Shown: piece by piece, positions 10,140 through 21,314 of the stretch | Layout: each line of letters opens with the position of its first letter | Numbering within the stretch: the first letter of the stretch is position 1 | DNA from: Cryptomeria japonica | Taxonomy: Eukaryota > Streptophyta > Pinopsida > Cupressales > Cupressaceae | Length of the DNA: 64,000 nt | Assembly (NCBI RefSeq): GCF_030272615.1 | Contig: NC_081409.1 | Coordinates: 647,500,468 to 647,564,467 of the forward strand | Reading direction: 5' to 3' | The notes under the pieces: generated by a model | What the model saw: the letters and a program-made list of their open reading frames with translations, nothing else | The model's database searches: none | Told to the model about the DNA's origin: nothing | Translations under genes and position numbers: made by a program

Positions 10140-11195
10140 TTGAAATACAATTTGTTGAGTGTAGCACAGCTAAACAACACAGGTTACCGAATAGAATTTC
10201 AGAAAGGAATTGTCAAAGTTCATGACAAGAATGGAAAGTTAGCTGCTATCAAGACACAAACAAAAGGTAACACATTTCACCTTGACTCAACTCGTAACAA
10301 GTGTTTGTATGTAAAGATAGATGATACCTGTTTATGGCATAAAAGGTTTTGTCATGTAAATTTTGATAATCTGATCAAAATAAGTAAGAAGCACCGAGTA
10401 AGAGGTCTACCGAGTCTTGAAAAACCTAAGAATGCTATGTGCCGAGGATGCTAGATGGGTAAGATAACAAGATCAAGCTTTACAAGTAAGTCTTACACTT
10501 CTAAGGGAATTTTAGATCTAGTACACACTGACCTTTGTGGTCCTATGAAAGTTCAAAGTTATTATGGTGATAAATATTTCATATTATTTGTGGATGAATA
10601 TTCAAGGATGATGTCAGTAACGTTTTTAAAAGAAAAATCAAAATCTTTTCAAATGTTTAAATGGTACAAGGCAAGAGTTGAAAATGAAATAGGAAGACAA
10701 CTGAAATGTCTTAGATCAGATAGAGGAGGAGAGTTCACATCTGAAGAGTTCAATGTATTTTGCAATGATCATGGTATTAAAAGACAAGTCTCTGCACCAA
10801 GAACTCCACAGCAGAATGGAATAGCTGAGAGAAGAAACAGATCTATTGTGGATTGTGCAAGAACACTAATGATTGAAAAGAAGGTGCCACAAACATTTTG
10901 GAGAGAAGCAATAAGCACAGAAGTTTACACCCTGAACTGAGTATAATTGAAGAAATGTACTTTGAAGACACCATATGAAATCTTGTATGATAAGAAACCT
11001 AATTTAAGTTATTTTAAAATCTTTGGAAGTAGATGCTATGTTCACAAAGATGATAGAAATGGCAAGTTTGATCAGAAAAGTGAAGAAGGAACATTTCTAG
11101 GTTATTCTTCTAGAAGCAAAGCATTTAAATGTTTGATCAAATCATCTAACAAAATAGTAGAAAGTGCAAATGTGAAAATTGATGAATTTGCATAA
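10140..11195 (+). pseudogene. pol: Copia-2 GAG-pre-integrase and integrase
   Basis: Integrase inserts the DNA copy into the genome. The segment begins with NLLSVAQLNN and the HHCC-type region (LWHKRFCHVNFDNL ... MCRGC). It continues into the catalytic core with all three acidic residues: HTDLCGP, RSDRGGEFTS and NGIAERRNRS. The C-terminal part has CTLKTPYEILYDKKPN and FLGYSSRSKAFKC. In-frame stops occur at 10452-10454, 10938-10940 and 11193-11195. The D-D-E triad is intact even though the ORF is not. Confidence 0.85.
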
Positions 11196-11414
11196 ATAAA
11201 TGATGAAGGAAATTCCAGGGAACCAGAAGACTATGATGAATTTGTCTATGTTCAACCAAGAAGTCTTACTGAGAAGACTATTGAAGAAAATGAAGAGAAT
11301 ATCTAGTTACCATGTGATGAAGAAGATCATACAGAGCCTACCGAGCCTATATTAGCCAAGTATGTTAGAAGACATCATGCACCAAGTTAGATTATAGGAG
11401 ATAAGGATGATCCA

Positions 11415-12215
11415 GTGATGACAAGGAACAAACTGAGACAGAACACATGTTTGATATCTGAATTTGAACCGAGAATAGTGAAAGAGGCATTTAATAGTGA
11501 AGATTGGATAAATGCTATGACAGAAGAGATTGATCAAATCAAGAAGAATGACACATGGACACTAATCCCAAGACCAAAGGACAAAAATGTAATCGGTACA
11601 AAGTGGATTTTCAGAAACAAGCTGAATGAAAAAGAAGAGGTCATTCGAAACAAAGCAAGACTAGTTTGCAAAGGTTATGCTCAAGAAGAAGGAATTGATT
11701 ATGGTGAAACTTTTGCACCTGTTGCTAGACTTGAAGGAGTAAGAACATTGTTGGCCTATGCCACTTTCAAAAACTTCAAGGTATATCAAATGGATGTCAA
11801 ATCTGCATTTTTGAATGGAATATTAGAAGAAGAAGTTTTTATTGAACAACCTGAAGGATTTGTTGAAGACAAGAATAAAGATCAGATATGTAAATTGAAC
11901 AAAGCTTTATATGGTTTGAAACAAGCACCTAGAGCATGGTATGAAAGATTGCACACTTATTTGATTAAGATTGGTTTTATAAGGACAAGTGAGAACAACA
12001 ATATGTACATGAAGAATGATGAAAATGGAATACTGATCTCAGCCATATTTGTTGGTGATATTATATTTTGTGGAAATGACTCTTTATGCAAGAACTTTGG
12101 AAATGAAATGAGCAAAGAATTTGAGATGTCATTAATCGGTGAGATAAAGTATTTTATAGGTTTACAGATACTGCAAATGAAAAAGGAGATTTTCATCTCA
12201 ATCCAAGTACATTAA
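11415..12215 (+). pseudogene. pol: Copia-2 reverse transcriptase with altered active site
   Basis: A 266-codon open stretch with the copia RT motifs [34 protein letters not shown] and [15 protein letters not shown]. The active-site box reads [12 protein letters not shown] instead of the usual FVDDIIFGGND: the first Asp of the DD pair is Gly. RTs need both Asps for metal binding, so this copy should be catalytically dead. The frame ends near 12210 in a shift (FISIQVH) after which the connection to RNase H is lost. Confidence 0.85.
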
Positions 12216-12999
12216 AAAAATCTTGAAGAAATTTGGAATGGAGGATTCAAAACCAGTAAGTACTCCTATGACTAACAACTGTAAATTATGAAAGAATGAT
12301 GAATCTGCATCTGTTGATGAGACACTTTACCGATCCATGATTGGAAAACTACAATATGTTGTTCACAGTAGACCAGACATAGCACATGCAGTAGGTATAG
12401 TTGCAAGATTCTCTGCAGATCCTAAGGAAACACACATGATAGCAATCAAAAGAATTTTTAGGTACTTGAAAGGCACTGAGGATTATGGCTTAGTATATCA
12501 GAAAGGAAATGATTTTGATTTAAAAGTTTATACTGATGCTGATTGGGCAGGCAACATTGATGACAGAAAAAGCACAAGTGGAGGAGCTTTCTTTTTAGGA
12601 GAAAGACTAGTGAGTTGGCTTAGCAAGAAACACATATGTGTTTCATAGTCAACAACAGAAGCTGAATACGTTGTTGCAGCATTGAATTGTACCAACATTG
12701 CATGGATCAAACAACTGTTGGAAGGTATAAATGAGAAATTTACCGAGCTAGTAACTATATTCTGTGATAATACTAGTGTCATTAATATTTCAAAGAATCC
12801 TGTTATGCACTCTAAGACAAAGCACATCTCTATCAAATATCATTATCTTAGAGAAAAAGCTCAAGAGAAGAAAGTGGTGTTGGAGTATGTTCACACAAAG
12901 GAACAAATAGCAGATATCTTCACCAAGCCACTACCAAGGGACACTTTTGAATATCTCAGAAGTCAGTTAGGGGTCCTACCCCTATCTTATACTCACTGA
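12216..12999 (+). pseudogene. pol: Copia-2 RNase H and Pol C-terminus
   Basis: After the frameshift the protein resumes in another frame: SMIGKLQYVVHSRPDIAH, RIFRYLKGTEDYGL, VYTDADWAGN (catalytic Asp), KSTSGGAFF. One stop (12646-12648) separates it from 12682-12999, which has WIKQLLEGINEK, IFCDNTSVINISKNPV, KTKHISIKYHYLREK and the typical C-terminus ADIFTKPLPRDTF...LRSQLGVLPL. RNase H residues look conserved. Confidence 0.85.
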
Positions 13000-13423
13000 T
13001 TGAGTTCGGTAAAAGCATCAATCCGATGACTCTATCGAATATCTTTTAGGAGTTTATGTTGATTTACACCCTTTAGGATGTTTTCTAAAGGTGTACAGGA
13101 AATAATACATGGAACAGGAATTGAAGACAAAATGCTCTGACTGAGACATACTTGATACACAAAAGCAGGAAATCACTTCATACAGAAAGAAATTATGTTT
13201 TAGTTCTTTACTTTTTGGCATTTTTGTCAAAGGGGGAGAAGACTAATATCGGGGGAGAAGACTAAAAGAAAACTGAGAAGACTACAGATTGGAAAGAAGA
13301 CTAAAGAAAAGAGGAGAAGTCTAATGTATGGGGGAGAGCATTTCAGCATTTCAGAATCATAGCAATCTGAATCTTTTTAAGGTCAAACCAATTGGTTTTG
13401 CCATCAATGCCAAAGGGGGAGAT
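13000..13423 (+). other. Copia-2 3' untranslated region and polypurine tract
   Basis: No ORF. It ends with CATCAATG (13402-13409) and the polypurine tract AAAGGGGGAGA (13412-13422). The complementary word CATTGATG lies in the adjacent LTR at 13554-13561. A short repeated purine-rich phrase (GAGAAGACTA) occurs several times at 13245-13325. Confidence 0.8.
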
Positions 13424-14972
13424 TGTTGGCAATATTGCATTATAACAGACAATGAAAGATTGTTGGCATTTCAAAAAGGATATTGAGAAGGTTGTTGATG
13501 ATTATGGATATAACTGATTAAGGATGTTTACTATCTTGATATTATTATTTTGTCATTGATGTCAAGAAATTGATTTTCTAATTCAGTATGATGTTGCCAT
13601 ATCTTGAGAAGTATGATTTAAAGAATATAAAGATGTCGGTAAAACACATAGGAAAGATTATGATAAATAAGGGGATGAATAAGGTATTCAATGGGCAACT
13701 ATTAGCGAGTCAGGCAATGATGAGATCATGATGTTTAGATTGTTTTAACATCATACATATGTTGTAAATTGTAAGGATAATACTATACTATGTTACCAAG
13801 CAAAGAACCTAGTCGGTAAACCCTAAGGAACCTAGTCGGTAAACTCTAAGGTTATCGCTATCGGTTAATGAAGGTAGAATGTCTACTGAGTGAAGTTTAG
13901 TATTTACCGAGTTATAACCAAGTTATAACCGAGCTATAATAGAATGTATTAAATGATTACAGGTGATATTTAGTGATGGAAGCTGATGAGCTGGAACTGA
14001 TTAAATGATTGGTATGTCGTGCATGAAGTTTGTTAAGAATCTAAAGCAATGGAAAGTCGGCTTGAAGATCTACAGCGCAAATTGAACCGCAATACCGTGG
14101 CACAAGTTCCAAGAAATGTATGCAACTTCCCAGGTGGGGTAAAATGTTTTCAGATCGAAAGATGCATTGAACCTGGACAAGATTGAAGATCTAATGGCTA
14201 TGATTGATCATGGGAAATGTGATCAAGGAGATTAAGCGGTTACCTAATTGTTTATAAATAGGAAACTGTTGATAAACAATGTATGCAGACAAGTGTATGC
14301 ACAGGGATGCTACATAGTGATTACCGAGCATAGAAGCTTGAAGACCTATTTGAATAATAGAGTATAGAAGCCCAACAAATAGACAAGATTGGTTCTATGT
14401 CTAGATTGTATTGAACAAATATGAATCTGCTTTAGCATTTTAGATGTGAAGTTGCAGATAGATTTTTATTACTATTATTTTGTGAAAGTGACAGAAAATC
14501 TCTTAACTGAGTGGACTTAACAGTCTTATTTGTAAAACCCGCTAGCAAGGTGACATTCTGATTGAGTGTTTGAAATCCTTTAACAAGGTCACTTCTAACA
14601 AGGTGAAGATCCTAACAGATTTGAGGGAAATCCCTTAACTGGGTCACATCTAGCAATGTGTTTGTAATCTTTAACAGGATTTTCTTTTAATCGAGCATAC
14701 TCTAGAAGAGTATATTTCTTAGTGGGTCCAAAATCCCACAGTGGTTTTTCCCTATTTGGGTTTCCAGGTTAAATTTGGTGTTATGAGGTTTATGATGTTT
14801 ATATGCTTTTGAGTTTGCATGTTTAACAGTTTTGGTTATATTATTGAAGTATATGTTACCGAGGTTGAATCTGATGTTTTTATGGAAGATTAAGTTTGTA
14901 TGATTCACCCCCCCCCCCCTCTCATCTTATTGGCTATTGGATTTGTACTTACATTTAGTATCAAAACTATCA
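13424..14972 (+). repeat. Copia-2 3' LTR (~1.55 kb)
   Basis: It matches the 5' LTR along its full length with scattered substitutions. The same TATAAATA box is at 14253-14260. A ~23-bp tandem duplication of the GAACCTAGTCGGTAAAC phrase near 13805-13850 is absent from the 5' LTR and so arose after insertion. It ends ACTATCA at 14972. Confidence 0.9.
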
Positions 14973-15314
14973 CGTTTGCCGTTGTACCCCATCTGTTGCA
15001 TGATCCAGAATCATTTTCCATATTGTTGTGTTGGTATGGCCACCTCTAAGGCAACAACTCTGACTTCTTCTCCATCCTTGTATAGCCAGCTAAGGATGTC
15101 CTTCTCTTCTGATTCATTGGCTAGTGTGCCCAAGTGGATAAATTTACCATCAAACTTGGTGATGGGCTATCTTGTTTGATGTGTTGATGTGGAAGGTTGT
15201 CCATAAGATTTTGGTGATGCTAGCAATTTTGATAGACATAAGGGTTCAAAAGAATATTCCCCATGCCTTGATCTTTGATTTTCATTTTTTGCTTAAAGTC
15301 GATGGATAAAGACT
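14973..15314. repeat. Right copy of the ~343-bp duplication flanking Copia-2
   Basis: It matches 6879-7221 in direct orientation, starting on the first base after the 3' LTR. Beyond 15314 it continues without a break into element H protease-side sequence, so this copy is joined to the upstream (right) half of H. Confidence 0.9.
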
Positions 15315-15760
15315 TGAGTTCTTCTTGATGATGATTTGATGTTGAGGAAGCTTGGGCCTCCCTGTTGTGTGGAACTAGTCTATCTTGAGCTACCCCCATA
15401 GCATTGCAATGTTGAAAAGGGTTATTATCTATAGATATGGAAATTTCCTGTCCACTATACGGGAACTTGATACATTGATGGTATGTTGAAGGCACTGCTT
15501 GCATTTCATGTATCCATGGACATCACAATAGAATATTGTATGTCTAAGACTTGGCACATAGTATCTTTTTCTCTTGGTCCTACCTAAATAGGTAGTATTA
15601 TTGTTCCTTTGGATGACCTTTCTTCATCATCATAGGCTTTGATGGTGATATTTTTGTTTGGGTCAATAGACTGCTCAGAGAAGCCCAATGCACATATAAG
15701 CTTCAAAGTACAGATATTGAGACCAACTCCTCCATCTATTAACACTCATTTTACTTGATG
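15220..15760 (-). pseudogene. pol: Element H aspartic protease region
   Basis: The minus strand at about 15745-15715 encodes VLIDGGVGLNIC, which fits the protease active-site loop of plant gypsy elements; here D-G-G stands where D-S/T-G is commoner. It is followed by ITIKAYDDEERSSKGTI and IILPI, normal for the family flap region. Stops appear after about 70 residues. The open piece 15504-15220 follows in the polyprotein but has no domain I can name. Confidence 0.6.
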
Positions 15761-15948
15761 TTTATAGACTACGACTTCTATATGGAGCGAAGTGTTAAGT
15801 AAATGATTTAAGGAGACATCGTATGAGCCACCATGGCTTGGAATCGATCATTTTATGGATCTTTAGGAACATTCATTTCAACAAGTGCTTGCTCCAAGAT
15901 ATCTTTGTCTTTTGGCAAGAGTTTGAGCAACTCAAGTTATATTGATGT

Positions 15949-17822
15949 TCATGTCTCCCCTTTCAAGACGTATTTTTTTGCTCTAGCTATCACATTGATC
16001 GCTACATGTTCATGTTTGTCCTTGATTTTCATGACATTTACTTGTTTTTCATATGTCGATATGTGATTGATGGTGTTATCATACAGGTGATTTATACAAG
16101 CTCCTCTGGTATCATTTGATGTTGAAGCTCCTCCCTTGTAATTTGGAAGAGGATTTTTAAAGGCATCATTGTCACTATTCATTTTGTGATCATCAACTAT
16201 TAAATCGCCTCTATTGATCATGTCCTGAATGATGTTCTTCAGCTTCATGCAATCATTTGTGTGATGTCCTATGTTGCAATGAAAATCATAGAAATGCAAG
16301 TCATTCCACCAAGGTGGTTTGACCTAGGGTTCAAAGTTGTTCATGGCTGGTAATGTGATAATCTTATTCACCAAGAATTCTCAAAACGCTAATTTTAAGG
16401 TTGTCATAATGGTGTGTAGATGCGTCGATATAGGAAAGCATTGTTGTTGCCTCTCAGGTTTGTATTATTCCCTCAGTTAGTGTTGTTACCTTGGTTAGTG
16501 TTGTTGCCTTGGTTACTGTTGTTGCCTTGGTTATTATTGTTGGTGTTTGATGTTGAAGTTCTTTGGTTGGTATTTTGTGGATAAGTGTTAGTGCCTTTAT
16601 TAACATTTTTTTTATTTTTGTTGGATGGTGGGTTACCTTATAAACCTAACACTAGTTGTTTAGACTTCACATTATTAACATCAACTACCCCATCTCTTAA
16701 CAATGTTTTTGTTCCTTGTCCAAAATTTGTATTTGTCTAAAGTTTTGTTGTTGTTTTGATTGTTAAAGGGGTTAGTGTTTGACAAGTTAACACCTTCCAT
16801 AAAGAACTTCAACGTTCCTTTCTTGATGCAAGCTTACTCCACTTGGATTCTATTTTCTATTGACTTGGAAAAAGATGGTATGCATTGTTGTTTGAGTTCA
16901 TAACTCATCTCACTATTTAGATTATCAACGAAGATCTCCATCTTTCCCTTTTCAGGCACATCTCAAGGATATCTCAAAACTATGCGTCTCCACCGCTAAA
17001 GAAACACCATGAATGTTTCATTGCTCTTTTATTTTGTGTTACACACATCCAGTATGGTGATTGTGTGTTGAATATTATAGGAGTATTGTGTTATTAATTT
17101 TTTTACCAACTCATCAAATGATCTGATGGGAGGTGTAAGTTTAGACAACTACTCCATGGTTTTCCCTCCCAAACTTCTTGGGAATAGTCTCATTAAGTAA
17201 GTGTCTTCATGAGAAAACTCTAGGCTCATGGTACAAAATTCCTGAACGTGATCATGGGGATCACTTTTACCATCATAATTGTCATACTTTGGTATATCCG
17301 AGTTTGGGGAAAAAGGTACCATGTTCAATCTCCTATAAAAAGGATAAAGACAGATCTCGTCCCAGGAGTGTCGTACAATAGTTCCCTATTGCATGTCTTG
17401 CATTTGCCTTTGTATTGTTTGGATTTTTTGTGTAAGAGAAATGATGGGCACATTTGTTGAGGGAGAGTTTCTCTTCTTTCAATAAGATTATTCTGATTGT
17501 GGGTATGGTCTTGTTCTTGTTCACCTGTGTTTTCAGGAGCATGTGTCTATTGTTCTCTTTGTTGTTCTTGATAATTTATAGACTTTGTTCTTGAAATTCT
17601 CTCATCTATATTCCTTAAGTTTTCGATATCAAAATATTCAAGAAGAATAACTCCTTTGCTAGTTAGCATGAGTAGATATTTTTCCTTGTCTATTTCGATA
17701 AGTCTTTCCATGAGTTTTTGGAATGATGCATTTTCTTGACATTCTTGGAGAAGTTCCTCGGTGATCTTTGTTTCACCCATATTGGCATACTCATCAAAAG
17801 GATTAGATAATCTACAACCCAT
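15949..17822 (-). pseudogene. gag: Element H Gag, broken
   Basis: Gag pieces run along the minus strand. The N-terminal piece (17822-17547) is acidic, with a possible coiled coil (ITEELLQECQENASFQKLM). The middle (about 17460-16620) is interrupted by stops. A Gln/Asn/Gly-rich linker lies at 16482-16535. The C-terminal piece (16299-15949) has a nucleocapsid-like motif, FHCNIGHHTNDCMKLK, where C-x3-GHxxxxC remains and the first Cys of a classical knuckle is replaced. That motif is typical of Gag in this gypsy branch. It would package element RNA. Confidence 0.6.
16482..16535 (-). repeat. 18-bp tandem repeat in element H gag
   Basis: Three 18-bp units differing by one or two bases, with a degraded fourth to the left. 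On the minus strand they encode the hexapeptide NNQGNN with Ser/Thr variants. Flexible Asn/Gln-rich linkers of this type expand by slippage. Confidence 0.8.
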
Positions 17823-18210
17823 ACTTGATTCAGGTTATGATTCTTTTTGTTTGTTTCTTTGAGATCGAGTGAGAATGGGCATTTAATATATTTCTATCAT
17901 TATGAATTCTTCTTCTTCTAAGGGAGTTTTGGGTGGTGTTGGCGGTTCAGGCTGAGCTTCATTATATGTGATATAAAACTATGGGAACAAAGGGGGGTTA
18001 ATCCTTCCTCCATGATTTAGGTATCGGTTGAATGTCGCTTTCTGAATGTAAGCCCTCCTTCTCAAAGGTGCCTTGTTAAACTCATTTGTTTTGCCTTGGA
18101 TATACAATCACATGTGATGCAAGAATGCGTCATGTGATGCAAAGAGTTGACGATTTATATAGAGAAATTTATTCCTTCTCGCAAGTGCCTTAGAACTAGG
18201 TTGTCTTTGT

Positions 18211-18654
18211 TGGTGTAAATAATTATTCATCATGGATATTATTACACTTTACTTAAGTTAACTTAGTATATTGCATCTCATCGTAGTATGGATATGAGAC
18301 ACTTAGAGAAGTGTGCACATAGGGATGTAGCTTGTAGGAAAAATTCCACCTTTTGTGGTCTTATCTTGTTGTTACACTCCAGATTCAGTGGGTCATCCAC
18401 CTCTTGTGGAATATTATATTATTTCTCCTAATTACCCCTACTTTTTCTTAGCTAACCTTGTTTCTCATTGAGCCACGTGTCATGATTATGTGCTCACATA
18501 TCCATATGGCTTTGCCTATATAAGAAGGCCCATATTCATTGTATTGGTTAATCTAGTTGATCATTTGCATATTGATGAGAATGCAGTTTGTTCTTGTCAT
18601 ACTTTTGTCTCTCTTTTGTGCTTTCATTGTGCCCTTGCTCTTGGAAAAATATCA
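18211..18654 (+). repeat. Copia-4 5' LTR
   Basis: It begins TGGTGTAAAT and ends ATCA, and matches 38343-38785. A TATATAAG box at 18517-18524 is conserved in both copies. The primer-binding site follows 2 bp later. Confidence 0.88.
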
Positions 18655-18656
18655 CA

Positions 18657-18669
18657 TGGTATCAATGCC
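18657..18669 (+). other. Copia-4 primer-binding site
   Basis: TGGTATCAATGCC, a variant of the initiator tRNA-Met site TGGTATCAGAGCC with two changes, two bases after the LTR. Confidence 0.75.
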
Positions 18670-19737
18670 ATTGGAGCTTCATTGATTGGTTTTGGGAGAC
18701 ATCTTGGAAGGCTTCAATTTTTGGATCTGAAGTATTGCACGTTTTGGAGGCATCCTAGAGCATTTTCAACCTCATCATTGCATTTGGAAGGCCGTTTCCA
18801 TAAAAATTGAGTATAAACTTGACCTATTTTGGTGAAAGTCGGATTTTGGGTGTGGAGAAAAATTTTACCCAATTTGGGCGGTACTGTATGGATTTTTCGA
18901 AGTTTAAAAAAAAAAAAAATTCCTACAAAAAAAAATATTTCATTTCACAGAAGGAACAATTTCTTTTTTTAAAAAAAAAGGGGGAAAGTTTTTTTTTTTT
19001 GAAAAAAAAAAGACAAATTTTTGGGGGTCCATAGACCCCCCCCCCCCATGACCCCTGTCGTACTGCAGGTTGTAGCTGCCTCAGTCGCCGTCCTCATCTG
19101 CCACGTCCTCTCCTACTTCTGGCCTCAACGGCCCCCATAGATCTGGCCATCGAAAGCCTCGCAGTCTCTACTCCGGCAGCCGCCTCCCGTCGGCAACCAG
19201 GCCGACCCATCGGCCACCGACTCCAACTCTGGCCTCCGACAACCGACCACTAGCCAACTAGGCCCTGTCAGCATTTACCCCAGCGTACCACATCTGCCAC
19301 GTTCCAGGAGGCCACTGGCCCATGGAAAACCTTCTGGCACGTCATCCGCTCAACCAATGCCACATCAGCCTTTTCCGTACGGTCACCCAGGGGGTGTGAT
19401 GACCATTTTGATGGTCATACGACTATCAAATTTAACATAGTTCTTCACTGACATCAACCTATGTCAGCATCTTTTTGAAAATTTAAGACCCCTCTTCGTT
19501 GAGCAGTTTTGTTTTTTGGGTCAACTTTGGAGGCTCATAACTTGCTCAATTTTGCTCCTTTTTGGGTGCAATTTTTTTTATTTGGGCTAATTTTTCATGC
19601 TCTCCATAATGGTGTGGTTATTTTCTGATTTTTGTGTACAAGGTTTTTTAGATTTTTTGGATTCTCTCAGCTATACCTGTTCAATCTTCAATTTTGCAAC
19701 TTCAAAGGCTTTATTTGGGCTTATACGAACTACTTTT
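18670..19737 (+). other. Copia-4 leader, first part
   Basis: Non-coding leader. It has A-, G-, T- and C-runs at 18908-19050, then a C-rich block (about 19060-19400) clearly richer in G+C than its surroundings, with the phrase CATCTGCCACGT twice. The rest (19440-19737) is T-rich. Copia leaders are normally short, so this ~1 kb (plus 26537-27296) is unusual and may contain unrecognised insertions. Confidence 0.5.
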
Positions 19738-21265
19738 TGGTGCAGGAGCACCACATGACTAAGATAATAAGAGTAATAAAGGCTAAAGGACACACATGAG
19801 AATGTGACCTTTCAATCTATGTAATAGGGTAGTCTTGTTTGTTTGATGTTTGATTTGTTTGTAATAAACCCCACCTTGTTACCCAATGACATGGAATTGA
19901 TAAGCCACCATGGGCATATGGGCCTACGGGTATTTGGTTGAGTATTTTTATAGGTGCTTATGTGTTGGGGATGTCTTAGGAAGGTTTAGGACATGTTGAA
20001 GCACCTCTAGGTAGGCGGATTTAACATATGTCAAAAGTTGCTCAAATTTGACAACTTTTAATGACAACTTTTGGTTGCAAATAGAAAATTCCTTTCAATG
20101 GTCACATTGGCTCAAAAGGTGTTTGATAACCATTGAAGAAGGTATAGAATGTCATGCCCAATCATCATTGGGAGGAGAGAATGACTTTGTAAACTTTTGG
20201 CATCATTGAAGTAATATATTTCTGAGAATTTCCTGTAATTTCATTCTTGTACACGGCGTATTGTACTGTACAATCATTTTGGAACTAGGAAACTAGTGGG
20301 ATGTGTTAGAGTGGCCAATCACCTTTCAGATGAATCAAGTCTGAGGTCCTAATTTTCCAAGACAAGGAAGAAATCAACAAATTTTTGGAAGTATTCTAGA
20401 TTTGACAGTTTTGTCTAGGGTTTTGCAAAGAAATGGCCTTACCTTCCCGATCCTTCATTGGTGGTTCATGGATTTGGAGGGGATGCAAGTATGGCCAATT
20501 TATTTTAGGATTTTAAAGGCCTTTTGTAGGTTAGGACTAGTTGGAAGTGAGGGTTTGATGCATTAAGGTGGGCAACTCCATGTGGCCACCGTGCAAGTGT
20601 AAGCAAACAGGTCTCACATCATGGGTTAAAGGTCTGATCATGGCCTAAGACTTAGGAATTGGTGTATTTTCAATGGCCTAAGAGTATTCCTTGAGTTTTT
20701 TTAGCGAGTTAAGATCTATGTATACACACTCCTTTGTAAAATAGACCTAATTGGGTTATACCGGTCTCCTAACCAAAGTAGGGTTTGGATCCTTGTGTTC
20801 CCTATTGGTAAGAACCCTTAGAATATGTTTTGTAACTCCCAAAAGGGTATCCAAATCCAGATTTTTTGTCTAGTGTTTTGGAGAAATAAAGAGTTAAGTG
20901 TGGAAAACTGGTCTGGCAGGGCTACTAGGTTTTGTAGGCCTTGTTGCAGCAGTTACCCAAACCGGTAGAGGGAACCTGAATTCAATGATTGAAGGAGGTC
21001 TCCCTAACCTAGGGGACTTCAAATCAAACCATAAATAGCCATTGTTGCATTGGAGAAGGGACCAAACCATTTTTGACCATAGGGTCCTTGTATCGGTCAA
21101 TGAAAGAGACCTTATACCGGTAGTCTTTTGTTTGGAAGAAAGGGAAGTGGAACTTGTCAAACTGATATTCCTTAACCCATGGGAGTGTTGTGTGATTGAT
21201 ACAGTCCTTGGTGTGTTCTTGGATTAGGGGAACCTATCCTATACCTATACTGGGACTCTGCATCA
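19738..21265 (+). repeat. Gypsy-2 5' LTR (~1.53 kb)
   Basis: Its TG start was set by the target duplication and by the match to 24989. It ends GCATCA before the primer-binding site. A CATAAATAG box near 21027 is a candidate TATA element. The small open frames on either strand inside it are not genes. Confidence 0.9.
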
Positions 21266-21268
21266 GAT

Positions 21269-21280
21269 TGGTATTAGAGC
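21269..21280 (+). other. Gypsy-2 primer-binding site
   Basis: TGGTATTAGAGC, one base from the initiator tRNA-Met site TGGTATCAGAGC, three bases after the LTR end. Confidence 0.85.
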
Positions 21281-21314
21281 ATAGGAGGAATCCTTTTGGG
21301 AAGAAGAATAGTAC

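Larger units (their letters stand above)
7222..14972 (+). mobile_element. Copia-2, full-length SIRE-like Ty1/copia retrotransposon
   Basis: A complete element with both LTRs, a primer-binding site, gag, protease, integrase, RT, RNase H and a polypurine tract in copia order. It lies inside element H between the protease and G-patch-like regions. The two LTRs are close but not identical (a few percent differences in the stretches I compared), so the insertion is not recent. About eight stops or frame breaks interrupt gag-pol. The flanks are not a 5-bp repeat but the ~343-bp duplication. Confidence 0.92.
14973..18210 (-). mobile_element. Element H, protease and gag segment
   Basis: On the minus strand this holds gag (17822-15949) and the protease region (about 15760-15220). 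Copia-2 cuts it on the left; the 5' LTR of Copia-4 starts at 18211 on the right. Stretch 17823-18210 has no recognisable coding and is probably part of the leader upstream of gag. Confidence 0.7.

Noticed and set aside
14937-15179. Plus-strand open frame nearly identical to 6867-7085, as a duplicated small gene
   Set aside because: Both are antisense to the H G-patch region and are similar only because of the 343-bp duplication.
16482-16535. Repeat as an independent satellite
   Set aside because: It lies within gag and keeps the reading frame (18-bp units), so it is a coding minisatellite.
19060-19400. C-rich block as an organelle or rDNA insertion
   Set aside because: I see no rRNA or tRNA signature and no organelle gene; it has stops in all frames.
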